Shown piece by piece: positions 18,285 to 26,330 of a stretch of 50,870 nt of DNA (its first letter is position 1; the number at the start of each line of letters is the position of its first letter). Below the pieces are notes generated by a model. It saw only the letters and a list, made by a program, of their open reading frames with translations, searched no databases and was not told the DNA's origin. The position numbers and the translations under genes were made by a program. Origin of the DNA: Bacteroidales bacterium (GTDB lineage: Bacteria > Bacteroidota > Bacteroidia > Bacteroidales > ML635J-15); the NCBI GenBank assembly GCA_016937855.1, contig JAFGVU010000086.1, positions 1-50,870 of the forward strand. The letters run 5' to 3'.

Positions 18285-18309
18285 AGTTTAATTTACTTAT
18301 AATTAAACT
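18285..18309. repeat. 9-bp perfect inverted repeat
   Basis: AGTTTAATT (18285-18293) and AATTAAACT (18301-18309) are perfect inverted copies around a 7-nt spacer. The element lies 63 bp upstream of the methyltransferase start and 35 bp beyond the stop of the upstream flavodoxin-fold gene. It could be an operator or a weak terminator; no T-run follows on the minus strand. Confidence 0.35.
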
Positions 18310-18343
18310 TATTCTATGACATCAATTAACTCCAACTTTAAAT

Positions 18344-19027
18344 TTACTTTGTTTCGGTTGCTATACTTATCTCATAAGGTCTGTCGTATCTTTTCTCAAA
18401 AGCCTCATTCTTTTTTAAATTCATATTCCAATAAAAATTCGTAAAGCCAAGCGATTTGAATAACTTGAAAAACAAAATTCTAACATAAGACATTTTATAT
18501 GGTTTTGCAAGTTTTGCTTTTATTTTTGGCGAAAACTCTTGGTGATTAGCAAAATACTCTCCAAGCATTTCAAAGTTTTTGTAAAGTTTTTTTGTCATTA
18601 TTGGGGGCATAATCTTAATACCTTCTACCCCTCCTTTAATTACTGTTCCTAAATAATCGCAATTGAGACGATTTACAAGTTTTTGCAAATATTTTTCGAT
18701 CCAAATAGAATGAATTATCTCTGGAAAACCTGATTGTACAATAAAACCTATCTTTTTTGACTGATATATTTTTCGTTCGCAAATTTTTTCGAAAAACTCT
18801 TTAACCACACCCGGCATGCAATCGGTATATAAAGGGAAAATTATTAAAACATATTCCGCACTATCAAAAGCCTCTAAATTATCATTTATCCTCTTAGTAT
18901 CAGCGACATAATGGATTGTTGGAGAATAATCAGAAAATCTGTTAAAACCATCAACAAAATGCTCTACTAAAACTGTAGAATTACTATTTTTTCGCCGCGG
19001 AGATCCGTTAAATATTGCAAGTTTCAT
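18344..19027 (-). CDS. NADPH-dependent FMN reductase/flavodoxin-fold protein
   Basis: Flavodoxin-fold oxidoreductase. It opens with the FMN phosphate-loop motif IFNGSPRRKNSNSTVLVEHF and carries VLIFPLYTDCMPGVVKEFFE, matching the multimeric flavodoxin/NAD(P)H reductase family. At 227 aa it is longer than a simple flavodoxin, with a C-terminal extension (~165-227) rich in basic and aromatic residues. Its start overlaps the end of the adjacent flavodoxin-fold gene by 20 bp, so the two are co-expressed and may form a heteromer. Electron donor and acceptor are unknown. Confidence 0.75.
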   Translation of the reverse strand: MKLAIFNGSPRRKNSNSTVLVEHFVDGFNRFSDYSPTIHYVADTKRINDNLEAFDSAEYVLIIFPLYTDCMPGVVKEFFEKICERKIYQSKKIGFIVQSGFPEIIHSIWIEKYLQKLVNRLNCDYLGTVIKGGVEGIKIMPPIMTKKLYKNFEMLGEYFANHQEFSPKIKAKLAKPYKMSYVRILFFKLFKSLGFTNFYWNMNLKKNEAFEKRYDRPYEISIATETK

Positions 19028-19559
19028 GTATTATTTCCTCCATAGTATTGGTTTCTAAAATCTTTACATAACAAAGTTTCGAGTGAAAGTTTATTGCAAA
19101 GCGTTTATAAATATCTGTAATAATTTTAATGTCCTCGCTATCGGTTTCATTTTCTCTTTGTAAAATCAATCCGATTTTGGGGTAATTATCGTATCTTTTC
19201 TTATGATGTGTTTCTTTTTGAATTATTTCGATATAAGGATGTAAAAGCACAATTAGTCTGTCTGTTATTTTCTTTAATAATGAGCCTGTAAAACCGGCAT
19301 ATATTGGAGATGCGAATACCACAAACTCAGAGTTAATAACTGATTTAAAGATTTTTTCTGCATCATCGTTAATAGCACATTTACCTGGAGTTTTCCACCA
19401 GCACGACCAGCAACCGGTACAATAATGCAAATTCATTTCATTTAATTTGAATTGCTCAACAACATTATTCTCAGATACTTTTAAAATAAACTCATTTATA
19501 AGTCTTTCAAACTCAATATTTTCCTGAGTCATGTTTCCATTTAGAACTGTAATTTTCAT
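19008..19559 (-). CDS. Flavodoxin family protein (NAD(P)H:FMN oxidoreductase type) with a Cys motif
   Basis: Second flavodoxin-fold gene of the pair. The start at ATG 19559 gives MKITVLNGNM, the proper first strand and phosphate loop; the frame extends 13 codons further to an unlikely upstream start. The CTGCWSCWWKTPGKC stretch near residue 46 resembles the CxxC..C motif of iron-sulfur flavoproteins. It is followed by EFVVFASPIYAGFTGSLLKK, the flavin-binding strand 4 signature. The gene overlaps the next one by 20 bp. A one-mismatch -7 element (TTTCTTTG) lies about 37 bp upstream. Confidence 0.75.
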   Translation of the reverse strand: MKITVLNGNMTQENIEFERLINEFILKVSENNVVEQFKLNEMNLHYCTGCWSCWWKTPGKCAINDDAEKIFKSVINSEFVVFASPIYAGFTGSLLKKITDRLIVLLHPYIEIIQKETHHKKRYDNYPKIGLILQRENETDSEDIKIITDIYKRFAINFHSKLCYVKILETNTMEEIIHETCNI

Positions 19560-19600
19560 TCTGACTAAAATAAGGTAATAAACAAGGTTATTACGCAAAG

Positions 19601-19630
19601 AAAACCATTTTTCATTTCATAAAACCATTT
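19601..19630. repeat. Short direct repeat in an intergenic region
   Basis: The 10-mer AAAACCATTT occurs at 19601-19610 and 19621-19630, separated by 10 bp, in the 184-bp gap between the flavodoxin pair and phnW. Significance is uncertain in AT-rich DNA. The rest of this gap holds no gene; a weak AAGTTA/TAACTT hairpin near 19655-19670 could end the phn transcript. Confidence 0.3.
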
Positions 19631-19743
19631 ATTATCAGAAATATAGAAGCTTTAAGTTAGATTTAACTTTAAATTAATATTAGTGAATTAATAAAATTCC
19701 CAAAGATTTTAGATAATGAGATTAATTGACAAAAGCATTATAA

Positions 19744-20835
19744 CTAAAACTCTTTCATTTCATTTGTAACAGTTTCTATTGCTGCAAGAAGTGCTTTGAC
19801 ATCTTCGGGAAATATTTGCCCGATATTCCCGATTCTAAAACAATCGGCATCACTAAGTTTTCCAGGATAAATAACAAAACCTCGCTCGTTTAGTTTATTG
19901 TAAAAAACTTTAAAGTCAAACCAAAATTGATTAGGATATACAAACGATGAGATTATATATCCTTGATATTCAGGATTTAAGTATAATTCAAATCCAAGTT
20001 TACTCATCCCATCAATCAATATTTGATTGTTTTGTTGGTATCTTTTTGATCGAGCTTTTATGCCACCTTCATTCTTTAACAGCTCAAGAGCTTTACGAAA
20101 AGCAACAATTGCATGTACCGGAGGGGTAAATCTAAACTGTCCGTCTTTTTCTAATCCTTTCCATTGGTCGTATAAATCGAGGCTTAAAGTTTTCGATTTC
20201 CCTTTTGCATATTGCAATAAGACATTAGAAATAATTGTAAAAGAGAAACCTGGCACCCCCTCAATACATTTATTTGATGAAGAAACTAATGCACTTATAG
20301 CGCATTCATTGAAATTGATTGGCACTGCACCAAAACTACTCATAGCATCAACTAAAAAGAAAATATCTTCTTGTTCGCAAAGTTCACCAACGCTTTCGAT
20401 GTCGTTAATTATTCCTGTTGTTGTTTCACAATGCACTATAGTACAATGAGTAAAACTATGTTGATACATCAAATGAGCTATTTTCTCGGCAGTAATCTCC
20501 TCATTTTCAGGAAATTCGCACACCAAATGCTTAACCCCATGTATTTCTGCCATACGCTGAAACCTACGACCATAAGCACCATTTATTAAAATTAGTAAAT
20601 AGTCATCTTTATCAAAAACAGATGAAACTAAAGATTCTAATCCAAATGTTCCAGCTCCCTGCATTAATACAACAGAGTATTTCTCCTTTTCAAGCTCGGC
20701 TATTTTCAACAACTCTGAACGAACCTCTGCAATCAAATTTATAAAATAAGCGTCTCTTGAACCATAATCCTCAAGCATTACTTGTTTGGTTTCGGCACTT
20801 GTAGTTAAAGGTCCGGGTGTAAATAGTTTTTTCAT
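19744..20835 (-). CDS. phnW: 2-aminoethylphosphonate--pyruvate transaminase
   Basis: PLP enzyme converting 2-aminoethylphosphonate plus pyruvate to phosphonoacetaldehyde plus alanine, the first step of ciliatine degradation in the cytosol. At 363 aa it has family length. Features: the N-terminal LFTPGPLTTS, MQGAGTFGLES (cofactor phosphate region), the cofactor-binding Asp163 in FLVDAMSSFGAVP, and the Schiff-base Lys189 in SSSNKCIEGVPG. It is the last gene of the operon, 15 bp after phnX, which makes the next enzyme. The two together form a complete 2-AEP route to phosphate. A neighbour encoding an OPA-like transporter is the probable importer. Confidence 0.93.
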   Translation of the reverse strand: MKKLFTPGPLTTSAETKQVMLEDYGSRDAYFINLIAEVRSELLKIAELEKEKYSVVLMQGAGTFGLESLVSSVFDKDDYLLILINGAYGRRFQRMAEIHGVKHLVCEFPENEEITAEKIAHLMYQHSFTHCTIVHCETTTGIINDIESVGELCEQEDIFFLVDAMSSFGAVPINFNECAISALVSSSNKCIEGVPGFSFTIISNVLLQYAKGKSKTLSLDLYDQWKGLEKDGQFRFTPPVHAIVAFRKALELLKNEGGIKARSKRYQQNNQILIDGMSKLGFELYLNPEYQGYIISSFVYPNQFWFDFKVFYNKLNERGFVIYPGKLSDADCFRIGNIGQIFPEDVKALLAAIETVTNEMKEF

Positions 20836-20850
20836 TATAAATTATTTTAA

Positions 20851-21681
20851 TTATTCAACAGTATAATGGTTTGGACAAATTCCTTTAGCAATTAAATTAT
20901 CTACTTCTATCAAAATCTCGTTCACATCCCAAATACCATCACATATAAAATGAGCTCCAGCATTTTTAAACTTTGCATAGGCATTATCCCTAATTTCACG
21001 AATTTGTGAGTCTGTACAATGCTCAAGTTCTTCTTTGGTTAAGCCGCACTCATTACCACTAAGGGTGAATGCAACTACCCACATTCCAGCATTTAATCCT
21101 TCAGCAATATCAGCGACAGTATCACCAAGCTTAAGCATTTTATTTGCAGGATAAATATTTAAACGTTTCATGTTTTCATACACCATAAATGGTGCAGGAC
21201 GCCCAACATTATCAACATCAGTTGGACAAACCACACAATCGGGATTAAAACCATTATCAAGAGCAGCAGGTATAAGAACATCCATCATATCCTTAACATA
21301 TCCAGTTGTTGAACCCAATTTAATTCCATTTTGCTTGAGTATATCTGTAAAATCGAATACTCCCGGAATAACATCTGCATGATTATGTAAAATTTCGATC
21401 AATTTACTATTCATTTTCCCAAACAACATCTCCAGATCCTCCTCCCCGGGAATTCTTCCATAAAGCTCTATCCATTGATTTTGGACTTCCTGAGAAAAAA
21501 GAATATTCCGAACATGTAATTTTTTTTCCATGCCCATAAACTTTCGGGCTAAATCAATACTAATTATTATTTTACTATCGGCAAATAACTCTATTAGCAC
21601 CTTGGTTGGAGCCATACTGCCAAAATCTACCATTGTTCCTGCCCAGTCTGTAATGACAGCTTTAATGTTTTTCAATTCCAT
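20851..21681 (-). CDS. phnX: Phosphonoacetaldehyde hydrolase (phosphonatase)
   Basis: HAD-superfamily enzyme that cleaves the C-P bond of phosphonoacetaldehyde to acetaldehyde and phosphate. The nucleophile Asp12 lies in the diagnostic ITDWAGTMVDFG (the usual Thr after GT is Met here). The cap helix MGMEKKLHVRNIL carries the Lys that forms the Schiff base in this family (about residue 53). The later HAD motifs appear as GSTTGYVKDMM and LKLGDTVADIAEG. The 276-aa length is normal. It sits 4 bp after the secreted PhoD gene and 15 bp before phnW in the same operon. Confidence 0.93.
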   Translation of the reverse strand: MELKNIKAVITDWAGTMVDFGSMAPTKVLIELFADSKIIISIDLARKFMGMEKKLHVRNILFSQEVQNQWIELYGRIPGEEDLEMLFGKMNSKLIEILHNHADVIPGVFDFTDILKQNGIKLGSTTGYVKDMMDVLIPAALDNGFNPDCVVCPTDVDNVGRPAPFMVYENMKRLNIYPANKMLKLGDTVADIAEGLNAGMWVVAFTLSGNECGLTKEELEHCTDSQIREIRDNAYAKFKNAGAHFICDGIWDVNEILIEVDNLIAKGICPNHYTVE

Positions 21682-21685
21682 AATA

Positions 21686-23614
21686 TCAGTTCTTTATAAT
21701 TTTTATTGTTCTAATTTCTTCTTTTACTAAAATATTAACAAAGTACATTCCTGAGGTTAGATTACTAAAATCAAGCTCATAAACAAAGTTCCCTGATTTC
21801 ATCTTTCCAACAAATATCTCGTTTATAAGTTTGTTTTCAACATCAGTTAAAAATATTCTACAATCACACTGCTTTTCTGTAACAACATTTAAGAAACAAG
21901 TTTGCGAAACAGGATTAGGATAACAACTTAATACAATTGGCGATAAGGTTTCATTTGTGATATCAGTATAGATATCATACTCTGGGATATCAGGTTGATA
22001 AGGTTTTGGTGGGGATGGTTGGTTACCTGTACTAAGTTTATTATCATTAAAATTTGTAAGTCTTATTCCATGTAAATACTCATTAAAATTCTCGGGGTCT
22101 TGTATATTCTCCATGAACCAAAACTCCGCTTGAGCTCTTTCTTGTGTTATATCAAAAAGAATATAGCCATGACCTTCGAGCTCTATTAATCTCATGTGTG
22201 CATTCGAAGCTGTTATTAATCCTACAGCAACATCTGCGGAACCAAGTCCGTAATCATTACCTTCATCAAAATTATCGGAACTTAAGCTTGGTGAAATAAA
22301 CTCTACTGCCAAAGAGCCATTTCCGTTAATTGGATTATAATCTAAAATATTGTAAGGATTTTTTGGAACATTGTTAGCGAAAGCACAATGAAAATCTCCA
22401 CTCAGAAAAACGACATTATTGATATTGTTATCTTTAATATGATCTAAAATTTGATTTCTTTCGTAAGGATAACCATCCCAATTTTCCATAACTAAAGGAT
22501 AGCCAAGTGCTTTAAAATGAGTAAACATTAGCCCGTTAACAATAATTTTCCATTTACTCTGGCTTTCCAATAAATTTTGTTTTATCCAATTTAATTGTTC
22601 TGGTCCAATAATTTTAGCATCCTCTGAGTTATACTCAGGTGAGAAAATATTTTCTGCCCACATATCTCTATCGTAAAGACGCACGTCGAGAGTAAATAAG
22701 TCGAGAAGGCTACCATAAGAAAAGTGCCACCAATTTTTGTAAAAATCGTTCTCATCAATAACTTCGGGGTCACGACAGGGAATCCATTCGCGAAATGCTT
22801 TTATAGCTGCATATTTTCGAGCTGAATAAAGTCCAAGAGAGGGATTATGTCGAAATGAGGTATCGCGCAGTGCATCAACTACAATATCATGGTCATCCCA
22901 AATAACTACCCACGGATACAATTGATGACATCTCTGTAAATTTGGATCTAAACGATATTGTGACAAACGATTCCGATAATCTTGCAACAAATATATCTCT
23001 GCCGCTGGATAATGCTCTCTGGTAATTTCACCAAGATTACCGTGTTCGTAAATATAATCGCCTGTATGAATAACTAAGTCGATGTCATTTCGCTCCGAAA
23101 TTTTCTCTAGTGCAGTATAAAAGCCTTTTGTGTAATCTGAGCCTGATAAAACTGCAAATTTTATATTTGGCACATCATTATCGGGAGCTGTTTTTGTGCG
23201 ACCAATATGTGAATAGACATAATTACTACTGAAACGATAAAAATAGTATGTATCTGGTTCTAAATCAGTAATATCTATCTTCACAGTAAAGTCTCGATCT
23301 GCGTTTGTTATAAAACTACCCTGCGTAACAATTTGATTAAAATCAATAGTTGTACTAACTTCATAAAACACCTCTATTTCTGTTTGAAAATCATCAGGAG
23401 TAATTCTTGTCCAAATAATTACTGCACTGCTTGTCGGATCACCGCTAGCTACACTATGATAAAATGGAGCAAAATCAGGATTTATGTATATATCTTTTTC
23501 TGAATTATTTCTTCGTTGCATAGACTGATTTTGTGAAAATGCAGAACTAATTGAAAATAGTAATACAATAATTACCAACATTGATTTATCAAATATTCTA
23601 ATTCGTTTTTCCAT
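21686..23614 (-). CDS. Secreted PhoD-like phosphodiesterase/alkaline phosphatase, T9SS cargo
   Basis: PhoD-family metalloenzyme, expected to hydrolyse phosphate esters outside the cell. Unlike Tat-exported PhoD of other phyla it has a Sec signal peptide without twin Arg (cleavage near AFSQ, residue 28) and a type A T9SS domain (CYPNPVSQTCFL). Domain order is the PhoD N-domain (FAPFYHSVASGDP, VIIWTRITP) and the metallophosphatase (HTGDYIYEHG 183-192; WDDHD 239-243; VFLSGDFH). Two deviations stand out: the usual SCQ motif with an iron-binding Cys reads SGSDY (157-161), and the DDHExANN segment reads DDHDIVVDA. It overlaps the transporter gene by 17 bp and precedes phnX by 4 bp, so it is part of the phosphonate operon. 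Confidence 0.85.
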   Translation of the reverse strand: MEKRIRIFDKSMLVIIVLLFSISSAFSQNQSMQRRNNSEKDIYINPDFAPFYHSVASGDPTSSAVIIWTRITPDDFQTEIEVFYEVSTTIDFNQIVTQGSFITNADRDFTVKIDITDLEPDTYYFYRFSSNYVYSHIGRTKTAPDNDVPNIKFAVLSGSDYTKGFYTALEKISERNDIDLVIHTGDYIYEHGNLGEITREHYPAAEIYLLQDYRNRLSQYRLDPNLQRCHQLYPWVVIWDDHDIVVDALRDTSFRHNPSLGLYSARKYAAIKAFREWIPCRDPEVIDENDFYKNWWHFSYGSLLDLFTLDVRLYDRDMWAENIFSPEYNSEDAKIIGPEQLNWIKQNLLESQSKWKIIVNGLMFTHFKALGYPLVMENWDGYPYERNQILDHIKDNNINNVVFLSGDFHCAFANNVPKNPYNILDYNPINGNGSLAVEFISPSLSSDNFDEGNDYGLGSADVAVGLITASNAHMRLIELEGHGYILFDITQERAQAEFWFMENIQDPENFNEYLHGIRLTNFNDNKLSTGNQPSPPKPYQPDIPEYDIYTDITNETLSPIVLSCYPNPVSQTCFLNVVTEKQCDCRIFLTDVENKLINEIFVGKMKSGNFVYELDFSNLTSGMYFVNILVKEEIRTIKIIKN

Positions 23615-24893
23615 TTATTTGATTCTTAAGTTTAATATTAAAATAAATATATGTAATAATGCCTAATGATACACCAATAATTGAGAACCACAATGAACTT
23701 TGATTAAAAAAATTTAACCAACTGATATCACTGCTAAAAAAGTTTCTATAAAAGTAAACTCCAATTGACCCCAAATATCCAAAAGCATCAGCAATATAAA
23801 TTAGAAATGATACTGTCCCCACATACTTAAATGCTGCAAGTAAACGTTCAAAAAGGATAGCATTAAAAGGGACATATCCCATATAAAGCCCTGCTCCCAT
23901 TAAAACCATCCACATAAAAGGACTAATTGCGTTAAAGTCAAATAATAATCCGGCAACACCTGTTAAAATAAATCCGGAAATTACCATTATTAAAATAACT
24001 TTAAATGCAGTTTCATTGTTTTTAAAAAACATCACGAGCCCTGTTAAAACCAATACAAATATCGAAATTGGTATTTCTGCTGTTGTGAGTACACCAGAAG
24101 CATCTTTTATTCCTAAATCCGACCATAATTCGACTGCAAAATTATCTCTTAGATCACGAAAAACCGTTAGCATAATATAAATTACTGTTAAAATAACTAT
24201 CCCAAAAGAAAGTTTTGACAATAATTGTTTCCTTTGATTTTTATTCATTGGTTTGCGTTCGGTTCTTAGCTCTATATCTTCTTTATCCGGCGGAGGGAGC
24301 TGATTTAATATATAAACAAAGAAGATTAATGGGATAAAAAATACTAATGCAGTAATAAAAGGCATCCAAAACTCACTTACATTAAATGTTTCGACCATAA
24401 TTAAGCCAACCGATTTAACGAATCCTGAAGAAAAAATAAAACTAACACAAAGTACAGCTCCGAGCACCTCTGTTTGTTTACGTCCTTCAAGATAGCTAAA
24501 AACCAGCCCCCAAATCATCCCAAGAGGAATTCCGTTTACAAACATAAAAATCATATTATAAGGAGGCTTCACTAAGGCAAAACCTAAAAGTGCCAACCCT
24601 GCCAATCCTGTAAGTAATATGATTGCTTTAGCACGTTTATGTAGTTTTATTTCGGGTACAAACTTAATTCCTATGAATTTTGATAAAGTATAACCAATTA
24701 TTTGCGCAGTCAATAGCAATATTTTATAATCGACCCCCCAAAAAGAATCAGAAGAATAACTTAATGCAGTAAAAGGTTTTCGAAAAGCATACATACAGCT
24801 ATATGTTGCAAAAGCAGCCAATGAGGCAATAATAATAAACCATACTTTATTATTTCTTGCTAAAAATTGTTGGAGACCGCTCTTGTGCTGCAT
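23598..24893 (-). CDS. DUF5690/OPA-like MFS transporter, candidate 2-aminoethylphosphonate importer
   Basis: Polytopic inner-membrane protein with about 12 hydrophobic segments over 431 aa. The N-terminal YSCMYAFRKPFTALSY followed by IIGYTLSKFIGI resembles the organophosphate:phosphate antiporter (GlpT/UhpT/UhpC) branch of the MFS, as in the DUF5690 family of Bacteroidota. The start at ATG 24893 was chosen because the longer TTG form would contain the promoter -7 element. It is first in the operon with phoD-like, phnX and phnW genes, and no PhnCDE or PhnSTUV-type transporter is present. It is therefore the best candidate for moving 2-AEP or a related organophosphonate into the cytosol (inference). 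Confidence 0.75.
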   Translation of the reverse strand: MQHKSGLQQFLARNNKVWFIIIASLAAFATYSCMYAFRKPFTALSYSSDSFWGVDYKILLLTAQIIGYTLSKFIGIKFVPEIKLHKRAKAIILLTGLAGLALLGFALVKPPYNMIFMFVNGIPLGMIWGLVFSYLEGRKQTEVLGAVLCVSFIFSSGFVKSVGLIMVETFNVSEFWMPFITALVFFIPLIFFVYILNQLPPPDKEDIELRTERKPMNKNQRKQLLSKLSFGIVILTVIYIMLTVFRDLRDNFAVELWSDLGIKDASGVLTTAEIPISIFVLVLTGLVMFFKNNETAFKVILIMVISGFILTGVAGLLFDFNAISPFMWMVLMGAGLYMGYVPFNAILFERLLAAFKYVGTVSFLIYIADAFGYLGSIGVYFYRNFFSSDISWLNFFNQSSLWFSIIGVSLGIITYIYFNIKLKNQINGKTN

Positions 24894-24904
24894 TATTTTT
24901 TTGG

Positions 24905-24949
24905 CAAAACTACATGACAATCATTAAGTCAATGTAAAATAAACTGAAA
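24905..24949 (-). promoter_or_regulatory. Phosphonate operon promoter with weak Pho-box-like repeats
   Basis: On the minus strand TAGTTTTG (24912-24905) is identical to the porin -7 element. Upstream, at 11-bp steps, are TTTCAG (24949-24944), TTTACA (24938-24933) and TTAATG (24927-24922), the last starting 15 bp before the -7 element. Only the two proximal half-sites are good (total 11 of 18 against TTAACA, against 6-9 at other promoters here). The -7 call is firmer than the operator call. Confidence 0.4.
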
Positions 24950-24966
24950 TTAAACATTAATTGATT

Positions 24967-26187
24967 TTACTTTGTAACAACTACTTTTATTGTAACAATG
25001 GTTTTATCAGTAAGTTCGACAATGATTGTATAATCGCCGGCCGCCCACATATCTGTTGACAATTGAATTTGTTTATTGTAATTACTTATTTGTTGGTTTT
25101 GATAAAATACTTTACCTAGGTTATTTACTATTTTAATATTATTGATTTCCTTATTAAATTGATTATAATCAATATTTAGATAATTATCTGTTGGATTTGG
25201 GTAAACATTTATATTAGGTTCACTCTTAGTACATAGGTTTCCGGTTGTAGTTTGATCAAAAAAAACAGGCTGGGTCCAAGCATATTTGTTGCCCATGCCT
25301 AAAAACCCAGTCTTTGTCAATTCGATTCTGACAAAATCATGAGAATCAAGTGTAAAAGAAGCAAATGATTCGCTTACCTCAAATAAAACTTGATGATTTG
25401 GTCCCCAAAAGGCAATTTTATCAGCATTATTACTTTCAATATTAATTATTTTGTGAGTACCGTAATCTATTACTTCATAATTTGATATTTCAACTCCGGT
25501 AGAAGCATAAAAATTGCCATTTAATAGCGATTCATAAACATTTATAGCACAAAGGCTATCGAGCCAAATCATATTCCAACCTTTATTAAACTCAAGTGCC
25601 TCGCTAACAGAAGGATGAAAATCGTCGGTTGCACTACCCCAAATTACAGAACCTGCTGTAAGGATTGCATCCCATATTGATTTATCATCATGGGTTTGAA
25701 TTGTTTCGGTACCAGTATTCCAAATCTCGAGCATGTTGGGCAATAAAGGCCAACTTAAAATCTCATCAGCGGAAACTGCCCAAGAATCTTCGGTAAATAA
25801 TCCTTCACAATAATGGTTTAGCATTATTAATGCATCTTGTTCAATTACGTCATTTATTGCCATTTCACAAGAATAATCATCAGCTTCCGGTAAAATTACA
25901 TTATTTAAAAAGAATGCATTCATATGGCGAGAAAATGTAATTTCTTCAGACTGAATTACAAGCATTCCAGGGACGTTAACCTCAGCCTCATGAGTCATAT
26001 AATTATGATCGGTTATCATAATAACTTCATAACCTGCATCAAAATACTTTTGTGCCAAATCCTGTGGAGAATAACCTCCATCACTATTTGTTGTATGACA
26101 GTGCATTTGTGCTTTGTAGTATCGGGGTTGAGCGAAACCAAATACAAAAATCATTAATAAAAATAAAGTAGTAACTATAAATTTCAT
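24967..26187 (-). CDS. Secreted PHP-domain phosphoesterase, T9SS cargo
   Basis: Extracellular member of the PHP metal-dependent phosphoesterase family. The signal peptide ends at FAQ (residue 20). The PHP motifs follow: MHCHTTNSDGG with HCH at 29-31, ITDHNY at 59-63, QSEEITF near 80, a LNHYCEG His, and SATDDFHPS. An Ig-like segment precedes the type A T9SS sorting domain (NVYPNPTDNYL). PHP proteins are usually cytosolic, so a surface-displayed form is notable. It lies 73 bp upstream of the phosphonate operon on the same strand and diverges from a T9SS gene pair. Its substrate is unknown, but extracellular phosphate release fits the neighbourhood. Confidence 0.8.
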   Translation of the reverse strand: MKFIVTTLFLLMIFVFGFAQPRYYKAQMHCHTTNSDGGYSPQDLAQKYFDAGYEVIMITDHNYMTHEAEVNVPGMLVIQSEEITFSRHMNAFFLNNVILPEADDYSCEMAINDVIEQDALIMLNHYCEGLFTEDSWAVSADEILSWPLLPNMLEIWNTGTETIQTHDDKSIWDAILTAGSVIWGSATDDFHPSVSEALEFNKGWNMIWLDSLCAINVYESLLNGNFYASTGVEISNYEVIDYGTHKIINIESNNADKIAFWGPNHQVLFEVSESFASFTLDSHDFVRIELTKTGFLGMGNKYAWTQPVFFDQTTTGNLCTKSEPNINVYPNPTDNYLNIDYNQFNKEINNIKIVNNLGKVFYQNQQISNYNKQIQLSTDMWAAGDYTIIVELTDKTIVTIKVVVTK

Positions 26188-26201
26188 AATAAAATAAGTT
26201 T

Positions 26202-26220
26202 GTTTATTTCACAAATAAAC
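26202..26220. repeat. 8-bp perfect inverted repeat upstream of the secreted PHP gene
   Basis: GTTTATTT (26202-26209) and AAATAAAC (26213-26220) are perfect inverted arms around CAC, 15 bp upstream of the PHP start. It overlaps the only -7-like element (TTTATTTG on the minus strand, one mismatch), so it could be an operator. It could also be chance in AT-rich DNA. Confidence 0.35.
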
Positions 26221-26256
26221 TACCCATAAGTTATTCTAATTGAAAATAAATAATAA
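26212..26256 (-). promoter_or_regulatory. Weak candidate promoter and Pho-like repeats of the secreted PHP gene
   Basis: Minus strand: TTATTA, TTTCAA and ATAACT at 11-bp steps (5' ends 26256, 26245, 26234), then TTTATTTG (26219-26212) 15 bp after the last. This is 11 of 18 matches to TTAACA and a one-mismatch -7 element; suggestive only because of the shared geometry. Confidence 0.22.
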
Positions 26257-26330
26257 ATAAACAATAAGAATACGTTAAGAGACCATTAGGGAAAACCCAA
26301 CACAACAACTTACATAAACTTAATATTAAT

